Shown here: piece by piece, positions 42,442 through 50,488 of the stretch
How the letters are laid out: each line of letters opens with the position of its first letter
Numbering within the stretch: position 1 is the first letter of the stretch
Assembly (NCBI RefSeq): GCF_016411825.1
Contig: NZ_JAEKMH010000005.1
Coordinates: 62,001 to 126,000 of the forward strand
Source of the DNA: Devosia sediminis
Lineage (GTDB): Bacteria; Pseudomonadota; Alphaproteobacteria; Rhizobiales; Devosiaceae
DNA length: 64,000 bases
Direction: 5' to 3'
Translations under genes and position numbers: made by a program
Notes under the pieces: model-generated
The model's database searches: none
What the model saw: only the letters and a program-made list of their open reading frames with translations
Told to the model about the DNA's origin: nothing

Positions 42442-44058
42442 ATGAAGTTCACCACAGCCTTCAAAGCGGTAGCGACCGCCGGCGCCATGGCGCTGATGAT
42501 GAGCACGGCGGCCTCGGCGGTGACGCTGCAGCTGCACAATGGTGGCGATCCGGGTACCCTCGATCCGCACAAGGCCTCGGGCGACTGGGAAAACCGCGTC
42601 ATCGGTGACTACATCGAAGGTCTTCTGACTGAAAACGCCAAGGCTGAAGCCATTGCCGGCCAGGCCGAAAGCTGGGAAATCTCGGAAGACGGCACCGTCT
42701 ATACCTTCACCCTGCGTGACGGCATCCAGTGGTCGGACGGCGAACCCGTCACCGCCGGCGACTTCGTCTATGCCTTCCAGCGCCTGTTCAACCCGGCAAC
42801 TGCGGCCGACTATGCCTACCTGCAGTTCCCGATCAAGAACGCCGCCGCCATCAACTCGGGCGAGATCACCGATCTCAACGAGCTGGGCGTCAAGGCCATC
42901 GACGACAAGACCCTCGAAATCACCCTCGAGGCGCCGACCCCCTTCTTCCTCGACGCTCTGACCCACTACACTGCCTATCCGGTGCCGCAGCACCTGGTGG
43001 AAGAGCTGGGCGATGACTGGACCAAGGTCGAGAACATCGTCGGCAACGGCCCCTACCTGATCAAGGAATGGCTGCCGGGCTCCTATGTCCGTTCGGAAAA
43101 GAACCCGGACTATTATGACGCCGCCAATGTCCAGATCGACGAAGTCTTCTACCATGTGCTCGAAGACCAGGCCGCAGCGCTCAACCGCTACCGCGCCGGT
43201 GAATTCGACATCCTGACCGACTTCCCCGCCGACCAGTATCAGTGGCTGCAGGACAACCTGCCGGGCGAAGCCCATGTGGTGCCGTTCCTGGGCGTCTACT
43301 ACTACGTGATGAACCAGGAAGAGGGCGAAGTCCTCTCCGACGTCCGCATCCGCGAAGCGCTCTCGACCACCATTGTGCGCGAAGTTATCGGGCCGGACAT
43401 CCTGGGCACTGGCGAACTGCCGGCCTATGGCTGGGTCCCGCCGGGCACCAACAACTATGTCGAAACCGCCTATGCTCCGGAATGGGCCGAGACGCCCTAT
43501 GAAGAGCGTGTCGAAAAGGCCAAGGCGCTGATGACCGAAGCCGGCTACGGCCCGGACAATCCGCTGACCCTGCAGCTGCGCTACAACACCAATGACAACC
43601 ACCAGCGTATCGCCGTGGCGATCGCCGCCATGTGGGAGCCGATCGGTGTCAAGGTCGAACTGTTCAACGCCGAAACCGCCGTTCACTACGACGCCCTGCG
43701 CGCCGGTGACTTCGCTGTCGGCCGCGCCGGCTGGCTGCTCGACTACAACGATCCGTCCAACACGCTCGATCTGCTGAAGACCGGCGTCGACCAGGACGGC
43801 ACGATGAACTGGGGCAACAACTATGGCCGCTACTCGAACGAAGAGTTCGACGCGCTCATGACCCAGGCCTCGACCGAACTCGATCTGGTTGCCCGTGGTG
43901 AACTGCTCGCCCAGGCCGAAAAGATCGCCATGGACGAGTTCGCCGCGATCCCGATCTACTGGTACGTGTCCAAGGACGTCGTGTCGCCCAAGATCTCGGG
44001 CTTCGAAGAAAACGCCAAGAATATCTTCCGCACCCGCTGGCTCTCGAAGTCGGAATAA
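42442..44058 (+). CDS. oppA: oligopeptide ABC transporter substrate-binding protein (OppA)
   Basis: 538 residues from ATG 42442. A Sec signal peptide (about 1-26, MKFTTAFKAVATAGAMALMM.. ending in ASA) precedes a periplasmic SBP_bac_5 protein. Family landmarks: LDPHKASGDWE, YTFTLRDGIQWSDGEPVTA, VGNGPYLIKEW and the C-terminal IPIYWYVSK. It captures oligopeptides of several lengths in the periplasm. It leads the five-gene opp operon and is followed by a strong hairpin, as expected for a binding protein made in excess. Confidence 0.93.
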   Translation: MKFTTAFKAVATAGAMALMMSTAASAVTLQLHNGGDPGTLDPHKASGDWENRVIGDYIEGLLTENAKAEAIAGQAESWEISEDGTVYTFTLRDGIQWSDGEPVTAGDFVYAFQRLFNPATAADYAYLQFPIKNAAAINSGEITDLNELGVKAIDDKTLEITLEAPTPFFLDALTHYTAYPVPQHLVEELGDDWTKVENIVGNGPYLIKEWLPGSYVRSEKNPDYYDAANVQIDEVFYHVLEDQAAALNRYRAGEFDILTDFPADQYQWLQDNLPGEAHVVPFLGVYYYVMNQEEGEVLSDVRIREALSTTIVREVIGPDILGTGELPAYGWVPPGTNNYVETAYAPEWAETPYEERVEKAKALMTEAGYGPDNPLTLQLRYNTNDNHQRIAVAIAAMWEPIGVKVELFNAETAVHYDALRAGDFAVGRAGWLLDYNDPSNTLDLLKTGVDQDGTMNWGNNYGRYSNEEFDALMTQASTELDLVARGELLAQAEKIAMDEFAAIPIYWYVSKDVVSPKISGFEENAKNIFRTRWLSKSE

Positions 44059-44078
44059 TCGGAAGATCGAATGCGATC

Positions 44079-44105
44079 GTGGGGGCCCCGGCCCCCACGG
44101 TTCTT
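44079..44105 (+). terminator. oppA intercistronic hairpin (partial terminator)
   Basis: GTGGGGGC (44079-44086), loop CCCG, GCCCCCAC (44091-44098), then GGTTCTTTT. The T-tract is imperfect and oppB follows, so it probably attenuates read-through and stabilises the oppA message. Confidence 0.7.
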
Positions 44106-44168
44106 TTGCGGCCCATGCGCCCTGCGGCAGATCCGCACCTGGCGAACCGGCCAAGGAGTCCTTGAAAC

Positions 44169-45092
44169 ATGCTGGCTTATGCCTTTCGGCGCGTGCTTTC
44201 GGCCATTCCGATTGCACTGATCGCCGTTACGATCTGCTTTTTCATCCTGCGCCTGGCGCCGGGTGGTCCGTTTGATGGCGAACGCGCCCTGCCGCCGACC
44301 GTGCTGGCCAACCTGCGCGCCCATTACAATCTCGATCAGCCCTTGATCGCTCAGTATTTCATCTATGTCGGACGGCTGTTGCAGGGCGATCTCGGCCCCT
44401 CGATGGTGATCGACGGCTTCAATGTGTCCGATCTCATCCGCATCGGCTTCCCGTTCACGCTGACCATGGCAATGTTCGCCTTCGTCATCGCCACCAGCAT
44501 CGGCATCGTGGCCGGCGCGGTTGCCGCCGTGAACCAGAACAAGTGGCCGGACTATGTGCTCGTGCTGGCCGTGATGCTGGGCGTCGTCGTGCCCAACTTC
44601 CTGATGGCAGCGCTGCTGCAGCTCTGGTTCGGCGTTTACCTGGGCTGGCTGCCGGCCGGCGGCTGGGTCACCGGTTCGCTCTGGCACCTGGTGCTGCCCG
44701 TCACGGTGCTCGCCTGGCCGCATGCGGCCCGTATCAGCCGCCTGATGCGTGGCTCGATGATCGAAGTGCTCGGCAGCAATTATGTGCGCACCGCCCGCTC
44801 CAAGGGCCTCAGCGAGCGCATCGTGCTGGCCCGCCACGCCATCAAGCCGGCGCTGCTGCCGGTCGTCTCCTATCTCGGACCAGGCCTGAGCTACCTGCTC
44901 ACCGGTTCGCTGGCCGTCGAGCAGATCTTCGGCCTGCCCGGCATCGGCAAGTACTTCGTCCAGGCCGCCCTCAACCGCGACTATGGCATCGTCCTGGGCA
45001 CGACCATCCTCTACATGTTCATCATTCTTGCTCTCAATCTGATCGTTGACCTCATCTATGCCTGGCTCGATCCCAAGGTGAGGTACCGCTGA
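44169..45092 (+). CDS. oppB: oligopeptide ABC transporter permease OppB
   Basis: 307 residues with six predicted membrane segments, the first at about 10-30 (IPIALIAVTICFFILRLAPG). The EAA-type loop follows ARSKGLSERIVLARHAIKPAL, and the end carries IFGLPGIGKYFVQAALNRDY, both typical of DppB/OppB. It forms the transmembrane channel with OppC. Its stop shares bases with the OppC start. Confidence 0.94.
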   Translation: MLAYAFRRVLSAIPIALIAVTICFFILRLAPGGPFDGERALPPTVLANLRAHYNLDQPLIAQYFIYVGRLLQGDLGPSMVIDGFNVSDLIRIGFPFTLTMAMFAFVIATSIGIVAGAVAAVNQNKWPDYVLVLAVMLGVVVPNFLMAALLQLWFGVYLGWLPAGGWVTGSLWHLVLPVTVLAWPHAARISRLMRGSMIEVLGSNYVRTARSKGLSERIVLARHAIKPALLPVVSYLGPGLSYLLTGSLAVEQIFGLPGIGKYFVQAALNRDYGIVLGTTILYMFIILALNLIVDLIYAWLDPKVRYR

Positions 45093-46012
45093 TGCCCGGG
45101 ATCACTGGCAAAGATCAGGTCCTGACGACCTACGCCAACAAGCTGGCGACCCTCGACCCGGTCAAGGGCCGCTCGCTGACTCAGGACGCCACGCGGCGAC
45201 TGGTGCGCAACAAGGCCGCGGTGGCTTCGATCATCGTCGTGGTTGTGATCATCCTCGCCGCCTTTATCGGCCCCTATTTCCTGCCCTGGGGCTTTTCCGA
45301 GGTCGACTGGTCGAACATCCGCAAGCCGCCCAATCCCGAGGCCGGGCATTATCTCGGCACCGACCAGAATGGGCGCGACATGCTGGCCCGCGTGCTGCAG
45401 GGCACGCAGATGAGCCTCATCGTGGCCTTCGTCGCCACGGTGGTCTCGGTGACGATCGGCGTGATCTATGGCGCGATCGCGGGCTATTTCGGTGGTCGCG
45501 TGGACGCGATCATGATGCGCATCGTCGACGTCATGTATGCGCTGCCCTACATCCTCTTCGTCATCATCCTGATGGTGATGTTCGGGCGCAATCCGGTGCT
45601 GCTGTTCGTGGGCATCGGTGCCATCGAATGGCTGACCATGGCCCGTATCGTGCGCGGCCAGACCCTCTCCATCAAGGAGAAGGAATTCGTCGAGGCGGCC
45701 CGTGCCAGCGGCGCGAGCTCGTGGACCATCATCTTCAAGCACATCGTGCCGAACCTGACCGGTCCCGTGGTGATCTACGCCACGCTCACCATTCCCGAAA
45801 TCATCATCGCGGAAAGCTTCCTTTCCTATCTGGGCCTGGGCGTCCAGGAACCGCAGACGTCGCTTGGTACGCTGATCTCCGCCGGTGCGCCGGTGGCCGA
45901 AGTGCTGCCCTGGATGCTGCTCGGACCGGCCGCCGTGCTGGTCACGCTGCTGCTCGCCCTCACCTATATCGGTGACGGCCTGCGCGACGCCCTCGACCCC
46001 AAGGACCGCTGA
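45092..46012 (+). CDS. oppC: oligopeptide ABC transporter permease OppC
   Basis: 306 residues. The N-terminal cytoplasmic/amphipathic region with OppC_N domain leads to a first helix at about 45-65. HYLGTDQNGRDMLARVLQGT and the EAA loop EAARASGASSWTIIFKHIVP identify OppC/DppC. It starts at ATG 45092, overlapping the OppB stop. Partner of OppB in the membrane channel. Confidence 0.94.
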   Translation: MPGITGKDQVLTTYANKLATLDPVKGRSLTQDATRRLVRNKAAVASIIVVVVIILAAFIGPYFLPWGFSEVDWSNIRKPPNPEAGHYLGTDQNGRDMLARVLQGTQMSLIVAFVATVVSVTIGVIYGAIAGYFGGRVDAIMMRIVDVMYALPYILFVIILMVMFGRNPVLLFVGIGAIEWLTMARIVRGQTLSIKEKEFVEAARASGASSWTIIFKHIVPNLTGPVVIYATLTIPEIIIAESFLSYLGLGVQEPQTSLGTLISAGAPVAEVLPWMLLGPAAVLVTLLLALTYIGDGLRDALDPKDR

Positions 46013-46014
46013 TC

Positions 46015-46857
46015 ATGGCATTGCTAGAAGTCAAAAACCTCAAGGTCGATTTCCAGACCAATGACGGCGTGGTCAACGCCGTGCGCGACCTCTCCTATAC
46101 GCTGGAAAAGGGCAAGACCCTGGCCATTGTGGGCGAAAGCGGCTCGGGCAAGACCCAGGGCGCGTTCGCGCTCCTCGGCCTCCTGCCCAAGAACGGCAAG
46201 GCCTCGGGCTCGGTGATGTTCGACGGCAAGCAGATCCTCAATCTGCCGCTCAGCCAGCTCAGGGCCTATCGTGCCGCCCGCATCGGCATCATCTTCCAGG
46301 ATCCGATGACCTCGCTGAACCCCTATCTGCGCATCTCGCGCCAGATGACGGAAGTGCTCGAGCTGCACAAGGGCATGACCCGCAGTGCCGCCCTGGCCGA
46401 AAGCGTGCGGTTCCTCGATGCAGTGCGTATTCCCGATGCCAAGAACCGCGTGCACATGTATCCGCACGAATTTTCGGGCGGCATGCGGCAACGCGTGATG
46501 ATCGCCATGGCGCTGCTGTGCGGGCCGGAACTACTGATCGCCGACGAGCCGACCACGGCCCTCGACGTCACCGTGCAGGCCGGCATCATCGATCTCCTGG
46601 TCGACCTGCAGGAGGATTTCGGCACCGCCATCATCCTCATCACCCACGACCTGGGGATCGTCGCGGGCACCTGCGAGGACACGCTGGTGATGTTCGACGG
46701 CCGGGTCATGGAATACCGCAAGACCGAAGAGCTGTTCGCCAGCCCGGCGCATCCCTATACGCAGGGGCTGCTGGCGGCGGTGCCGCGCCTCGACAAGCCG
46801 GTCGAACGCCTTTCGACCGTCTCCTATGAATTCATGAGCCAGCGGGGCGAAGCATGA
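46015..46857 (+). CDS. oppD: oligopeptide ABC transporter ATPase OppD
   Basis: 280 residues. Walker A GESGSGKTQ (about 41-49), signature FSGGMRQRV, Walker B LLIADEPTTALD, switch His in LITHDLG. It is about 40-50 residues shorter than E. coli OppD (337): the C-terminal oligo_HPY extension stops early after the EELFASPAHPYTQGLL segment, which normally precedes an Fe-S or Cys-rich tail. The start lies two bases after the OppC stop, and the stop overlaps oppF (ATGA). Confidence 0.92.
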   Translation: MALLEVKNLKVDFQTNDGVVNAVRDLSYTLEKGKTLAIVGESGSGKTQGAFALLGLLPKNGKASGSVMFDGKQILNLPLSQLRAYRAARIGIIFQDPMTSLNPYLRISRQMTEVLELHKGMTRSAALAESVRFLDAVRIPDAKNRVHMYPHEFSGGMRQRVMIAMALLCGPELLIADEPTTALDVTVQAGIIDLLVDLQEDFGTAIILITHDLGIVAGTCEDTLVMFDGRVMEYRKTEELFASPAHPYTQGLLAAVPRLDKPVERLSTVSYEFMSQRGEA

Positions 46858-47720
46858 CCGAGCAGAAACCCATTCTCCAGGTCCGCAACGTCTCGGTGGA
46901 TTTCAAGATTCCGGCTGGCGGGATGTTTGGCGGCAACAAGATCCTGCATGCGGTCAAGGACGTGTCCTTCGACCTGCACCAGGGTGAAACGCTGGGCATC
47001 GTGGGCGAAAGCGGCTGCGGCAAGTCGACCCTGTCGCGCGCCGTCATCAAGCTGATCCAGGCCACATCTGGCGAGTCGCTGTGGATGGGCAAGGACATCC
47101 TTAAGATGAGCCCCAAGGAACTGGTGAACCTGCGCAAGGATATCCAGATGGTCTTCCAGGACCCGCTGGCCTCGCTCAATCCGCGCATGACCGCCGGCCA
47201 GATCATCGCCGAGCCGCTGCTGATCCACTATCCGGAAGTCAACAAGACCGAGCGCATGGCGCGCGTTGTCGAGATGATGGAAAAGGTCGGCCTCTCGGCC
47301 AACATGATCAACAAGTATCCGCACGAATTCTCGGGCGGCCAGTGCCAGCGCATCGGCATCGCCCGGGCGCTGATCACCAAGCCCAAGCTCATCGTCTGCG
47401 ACGAGGCCGTGTCGGCCCTCGACGTGTCGGTGCAGGCTCAGGTCATCAATCTGCTGATGGACCTGCAGAAGGAATTCGGCATTTCGCTGCTGTTCATCGC
47501 CCACGACATCGCCGTGGTGCGCCATATCGCCCAGCGGATCATGGTGCTCTATTTCGGCGAAGTGGTGGAAATCGGCGAGAGCGAGCAGGTGGTGATGCAG
47601 CCCCGGCACGACTACACCAAGAAGCTCATCGCTTCGGTGCCGGTGCCCGATCCCAAGGAAGAAATGCGTCGTCGCGAACTGCGCCGGCGCCTCCGTCGCG
47701 AGGCAGCTGCTGCAGCGTAG
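46854..47720 (+). CDS. oppF: oligopeptide ABC transporter ATPase OppF
   Basis: 288 residues. Walker A GESGCGKST, signature FSGGQCQRI, Walker B LIVCDEAVSALD, switch His in IAHDIAV. It overlaps oppD by 4 bases. Like OppD it is shorter than the E. coli protein (334), ending after a basic RRELRRRLRRE stretch. OppD and OppF form the ATPase heterodimer under OppBC. The operon ends at a class 2 palindrome. Confidence 0.92.
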   Translation: MTEQKPILQVRNVSVDFKIPAGGMFGGNKILHAVKDVSFDLHQGETLGIVGESGCGKSTLSRAVIKLIQATSGESLWMGKDILKMSPKELVNLRKDIQMVFQDPLASLNPRMTAGQIIAEPLLIHYPEVNKTERMARVVEMMEKVGLSANMINKYPHEFSGGQCQRIGIARALITKPKLIVCDEAVSALDVSVQAQVINLLMDLQKEFGISLLFIAHDIAVVRHIAQRIMVLYFGEVVEIGESEQVVMQPRHDYTKKLIASVPVPDPKEEMRRRELRRRLRREAAAAA

Positions 47721-47742
47721 TCCCACTATCGAAAAACTGGAT

Positions 47743-47813
47743 TGTCACCCCGGCGAAAGCCGGGGGCCCATCCTGAGATCTCAAGATGGATCCCGGCTTT
47801 CGCCGGGACGACA
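47743..47813. repeat. class 2 palindrome pair
   Basis: TGTCACCCCGGC-GAAA-GCCGGGG, a spacer CCATCCTGAGATCTCAAGATGG, then CCCGGC-TTTC-GCCGGG-ACGACA. It lies between the convergent oppF and receiver-domain genes and may serve both as a bidirectional transcription end. Confidence 0.85.
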
Positions 47814-47834
47814 GCCGGTGGGCATGAGGGCACC

Positions 47835-48335
47835 TCAGCCTTCGCCTGGCTCGTGGCCGCGCCGGTCGGGCGTGCCGATCTCCTGGACGCGGCGGCGGCG
47901 GTCGGGGCCGGCATAGGTCGTGGCGTCGATAAAGGGACGCGGCTGGCCGGCAATGGCGTCGAGCCGCGACTTGAGGTGGGCCGCGGCAAAGGGCTTGCGC
48001 AGGAATTCGGTGACCCCGGCATCCCGGGCCGCGGCAATGCGAGCGGCATCGGGGGCCGCCGCCATCATGATGATGGGCGTGAGGCGATTGGGCGAGGTGG
48101 CGTCGGCCCGCAGGCGCCGCACCAGCTCGACGGCGTCGGGTCCGGTCAGCGCATCGTCGATGATGATGACCTCATAGGCCCTGCGGCGCAGCTCGTGCTG
48201 GGCCTGGTTGCCGTCCCAGGCTTCGCGGATGTCGCGACGTCCGAGATTGCGCAGCATGTCGGCCACGAGGGCTGCCATGTTGGCCTGCGGGTCGATGACG
48301 AGGGCGCCGGGTTTGCTGGTGTTTTCGCTGGGCAT
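47835..48335 (-). CDS. CheY-like receiver-domain protein
   Basis: 166 residues from ATG 48335. The receiver domain spans about 12-130: phosphoacceptor Asp in EVIIIDDALTG (about 60) and Lys in FLRKPFAAAHL (about 114). The first acidic pair is reduced to one Asp in ALVIDPQA. The C-terminal 35 residues are basic and Arg-rich (YAGPDRRRRVQEI) with no output domain. It may be a stand-alone signalling adaptor. There is no adjacent kinase. Confidence 0.8.
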   Translation of the reverse strand: MPSENTSKPGALVIDPQANMAALVADMLRNLGRRDIREAWDGNQAQHELRRRAYEVIIIDDALTGPDAVELVRRLRADATSPNRLTPIIMMAAAPDAARIAAARDAGVTEFLRKPFAAAHLKSRLDAIAGQPRPFIDATTYAGPDRRRRVQEIGTPDRRGHEPGEG

Positions 48336-48432
48336 CGGGTTCAATGGCTGGGCGGTTTCGGCCCATTCTAGGGCCCGGCCATAACCTCGGCGTTAACACC
48401 GGCGCAATGGGGAAAACCGGTATGATTGCGCG

Positions 48433-48461
48433 TTGACAGGCTGGGTCTCTTTCCTTATGTA
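48433..48461 (+). promoter_or_regulatory. sigma-70 promoter of rpmJ
   Basis: TTGACA (48433-48438), 17 bases, TATGTA (48456-48461): near-consensus housekeeping promoter. Start of transcription about 48468, giving a leader of about 50 bases. Confidence 0.8.
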
Positions 48462-48516
48462 GAGGCCAGTTTTCGGGCGCCTCAGCGCCCATTTTGTTTG
48501 ACCAAGGATTACACAG

Positions 48517-48642
48517 ATGAAGATCCGCAACTCGCTGAAGGCGTTGATGACTCGCCACCGCGCGAACAAGCTCGTCCGCCGTCGCGGCCGCGTTTACATC
48601 ATCAACAAGGTGGACAAGCGCTTCAAGGCTCGCCAGGGCTGA
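48517..48642 (+). CDS. rpmJ: 50S ribosomal protein L36 (bL36)
   Basis: 41 residues: [20 protein letters not shown], then an Arg-rich [19 protein letters not shown] segment and Gln-Gly. The length and sequence match bL36. It lacks the four zinc-binding Cys/His residues of the C+ form and is therefore the C- (YkgO/B-type) paralogue, as is usual in alphaproteobacteria. The gene has its own strong promoter and terminator, so it is monocistronic. Confidence 0.95.
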   Translation: MKIRNSLKALMTRHRANKLVRRRGRVYIINKVDKRFKARQG

Positions 48643-48665
48643 GCGTTTCGCTCCTCGAATTCCGA

Positions 48666-48700
48666 CAAGGCCCGCATGCAGATGCGGGCCTTGTTGCTTT
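48666..48700 (+). terminator. Rho-independent terminator after rpmJ
   Basis: CAAGGCCCGCAT (48666-48677), loop GCAG, ATGCGGGCCTTG (48682-48693), a 12-bp perfect stem, then TTGCTTTT. Confidence 0.85.
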
Positions 48701-48706
48701 TGGCGC

Positions 48707-49603
48707 CTATTTGCGGGTCGCCAGCCAGCAGACCACCGAGCCGGCGCTGACCATGGCCGCACCCTGCCAGAAGGAAAGTGGCAGCGCCGACTGCAGCAAT
48801 GCGGCGGCAAAGGCGGCCGACAACACGGGGGTGAAATAGGAGGCCGTGGCAAGTGCCGTCGCATTGCCATGGAGGATGCCGACGTTCCAGGCGGCATAGG
48901 CAAAGCCCATGGCGGCGGAAGCGAGGACGAGCATGACGATGTCCACGAGGCCGACGTTCCAGGAGATGTCGCCCGTGAAGGCAAGCTTGGCCCAGAGCGC
49001 CATGGCGGTAAAGGCGAAGAACAGCGTGGCGCCGTTGCGGCCGTTGGCCAATTTGGGGGTGACCACGCAATAGGCGGCCCAGATCAGCGCACCGGCCAGC
49101 GCGAGGCCGTAGCTCAGCGGATTGAGCCGGACATTGTCCAGCATGGCGGGCAGGGAAAAGCCTGCATCGCCGCCCAGCACCCAGACAATGCCGATCATCG
49201 AGAGGAGGAGGCCGGGGACGATCCAGATCCTGACCGGTCGCCGATTGAAGACCACGGTGCCGACCAAGGTCAGCGTCGGCCAGAGGTAGTTGACCATGCC
49301 CACCTCGATGGCCTGGCGCGGCGTAGTCGTATAGCCGATGGAAAGGGCAAGGCAGAGCTCGTAGCTGACAAAGAGCAGGCCGCCGACCACGAGATAGCGG
49401 CGCGGGAAAGTGCGGAGGTCGCCGAGCCCGAGGCTGAGAAACAGGAAGACGCTGGCCAGCGAATAGATCAGCGCGGCGCCGCCGGTGGCGCCAAAGCTGG
49501 ATGAGACCGACTTGATCATGCCCACGACCGAGGCCCAGAGCAGGACGGCGACAAGGCCCGTGGCGGTGGCGCGAAGGCTCGGCTTGGTGGCGGCGATGGT
49601 CAT
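48707..49603 (-). CDS. EamA/DMT-superfamily exporter (YddG-like)
   Basis: 298 residues with ten predicted membrane helices in two EamA halves. LVAVLLWASVVGMIK, SYELCLALSIGYTT and VGMVNYLWPTLTLV are close to the YddG aromatic amino acid exporter, which exports Trp, Phe and Tyr. The substrate here is inferred by similarity. Its stop converges on the rpmJ terminator. Confidence 0.87.
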   Translation of the reverse strand: MTIAATKPSLRATATGLVAVLLWASVVGMIKSVSSSFGATGGAALIYSLASVFLFLSLGLGDLRTFPRRYLVVGGLLFVSYELCLALSIGYTTTPRQAIEVGMVNYLWPTLTLVGTVVFNRRPVRIWIVPGLLLSMIGIVWVLGGDAGFSLPAMLDNVRLNPLSYGLALAGALIWAAYCVVTPKLANGRNGATLFFAFTAMALWAKLAFTGDISWNVGLVDIVMLVLASAAMGFAYAAWNVGILHGNATALATASYFTPVLSAAFAAALLQSALPLSFWQGAAMVSAGSVVCWLATRK

Positions 49604-49619
49604 GCAGGGTCTCTACAAC

Positions 49620-49645
49620 AAAAAGGCCCCGACTTCATCGGGGCC
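49620..49645 (-). terminator. Rho-independent terminator of the L,D-transpeptidase gene
   Basis: On the minus strand GGCCCCGA, TGAAG loop, TCGGGGCC (49645-49625), then TTTTT (49624-49620), just downstream of the gene ending at 49669. Confidence 0.85.
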
Positions 49646-49668
49646 GTCCTGTGTTGCGTGGCTTGGGC

Positions 49669-50361
49669 TCAGGCCTTGAGCACGATCACCTTGGTATTGA
49701 CCGGAGTGCGCTCGTAAAGGTCCATCATGTCCTGGGTCAGGAGACCGATGCAGCCCGAGGAAATGCCGTTGCCGATCGTCTCGGCCTGGCGGGTGCTGTA
49801 GAGGGTGTAAAGCGTATAGACGCCATCCTGATAGAGATAGAGCGTGCGGGCGCCCAGGGGATTGTCGAGGCCCGGCGCCATGCCGCCGGCATATTTGGCG
49901 ACTTCGGGCTGGCGCGCGATCATTTCGCGCGGCGGGGTCCAGACGGGCCATTCGGCCTTGCGGCCGATATAGGCATCGCCGCTCCACAGGAACCCGGCGC
50001 GACCGACGCTGACGCCATAGCGGGTGGCGACGTTCTGGCCTTCGACGCGATAGACATAGTGGTTGCGCGGATCGACCACGATGGTGCCGGGCGCTTCGGC
50101 GCTGTCATAGCGCACGGTGCGGCGCCAGTATTTGGGATCGACCTTGCTGAGATTGACCGCCTCGACCGGGAAGCGCTCGTTGGGCAGCGGACCATAGACC
50201 TCTTCGGCCTCGGCCATGCTCAGCGCCTTGATGGTGCTGCTGCTGCAGCCGGCAAGGGCCATGGTGCCCAGCGTCGCCGCAGAGCCAAGGAGGAAGGCCC
50301 TGCGGCCCATGGCGCCGGCTTGCCTCGGTTGGTCGTCAGTCAGTGCGTCACTCTTGTGCAT
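49669..50361 (-). CDS. L,D-transpeptidase (YkuD domain), Tat/lipoprotein-type N-terminus
   Basis: 230 residues from ATG 50361; a start at the Met before GRRAFLL (50310) is an alternative. The N-terminus carries R20-R21 before a hydrophobic stretch and a lipobox LAGC with C39, suggesting a Tat-exported or lipid-anchored protein. The YkuD domain has the catalytic Cys C204 in ISSGCIGL. The usual His before the Gly-Cys (S-H-G-C) is replaced by Ser, a variant seen in many rhizobial members. It makes 3-3 cross-links or anchors in peptidoglycan. Confidence 0.86.
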   Translation of the reverse strand: MHKSDALTDDQPRQAGAMGRRAFLLGSAATLGTMALAGCSSSTIKALSMAEAEEVYGPLPNERFPVEAVNLSKVDPKYWRRTVRYDSAEAPGTIVVDPRNHYVYRVEGQNVATRYGVSVGRAGFLWSGDAYIGRKAEWPVWTPPREMIARQPEVAKYAGGMAPGLDNPLGARTLYLYQDGVYTLYTLYSTRQAETIGNGISSGCIGLLTQDMMDLYERTPVNTKVIVLKA

Positions 50362-50432
50362 GGCACCCGTCCCTGTTTCCCACTGGGCCGATCCTGATAC
50401 TTGTCCGATTGGGCCGCAAGCGCCGCACAAAG

Positions 50433-50459
50433 AAAGAAGGCCCCGACATGGTCGGGGCC
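50433..50459 (-). terminator. Rho-independent terminator of pyk
   Basis: On the minus strand GGCCCCGAC, CAT loop, GTCGGGGCC (50459-50439), then TTCTTTCTTT. It ends the DUF1036-pyk operon. Confidence 0.82.
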
Positions 50460-50488
50460 CTCGGGAGTGGTGCTCTTGGGTGACACCC

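Noticed and set aside
42412..44217. A minus-strand open frame of about 600 codons opposite oppA
   Set aside because: Shadow of oppA; no ribosome binding site and no recognisable domain.
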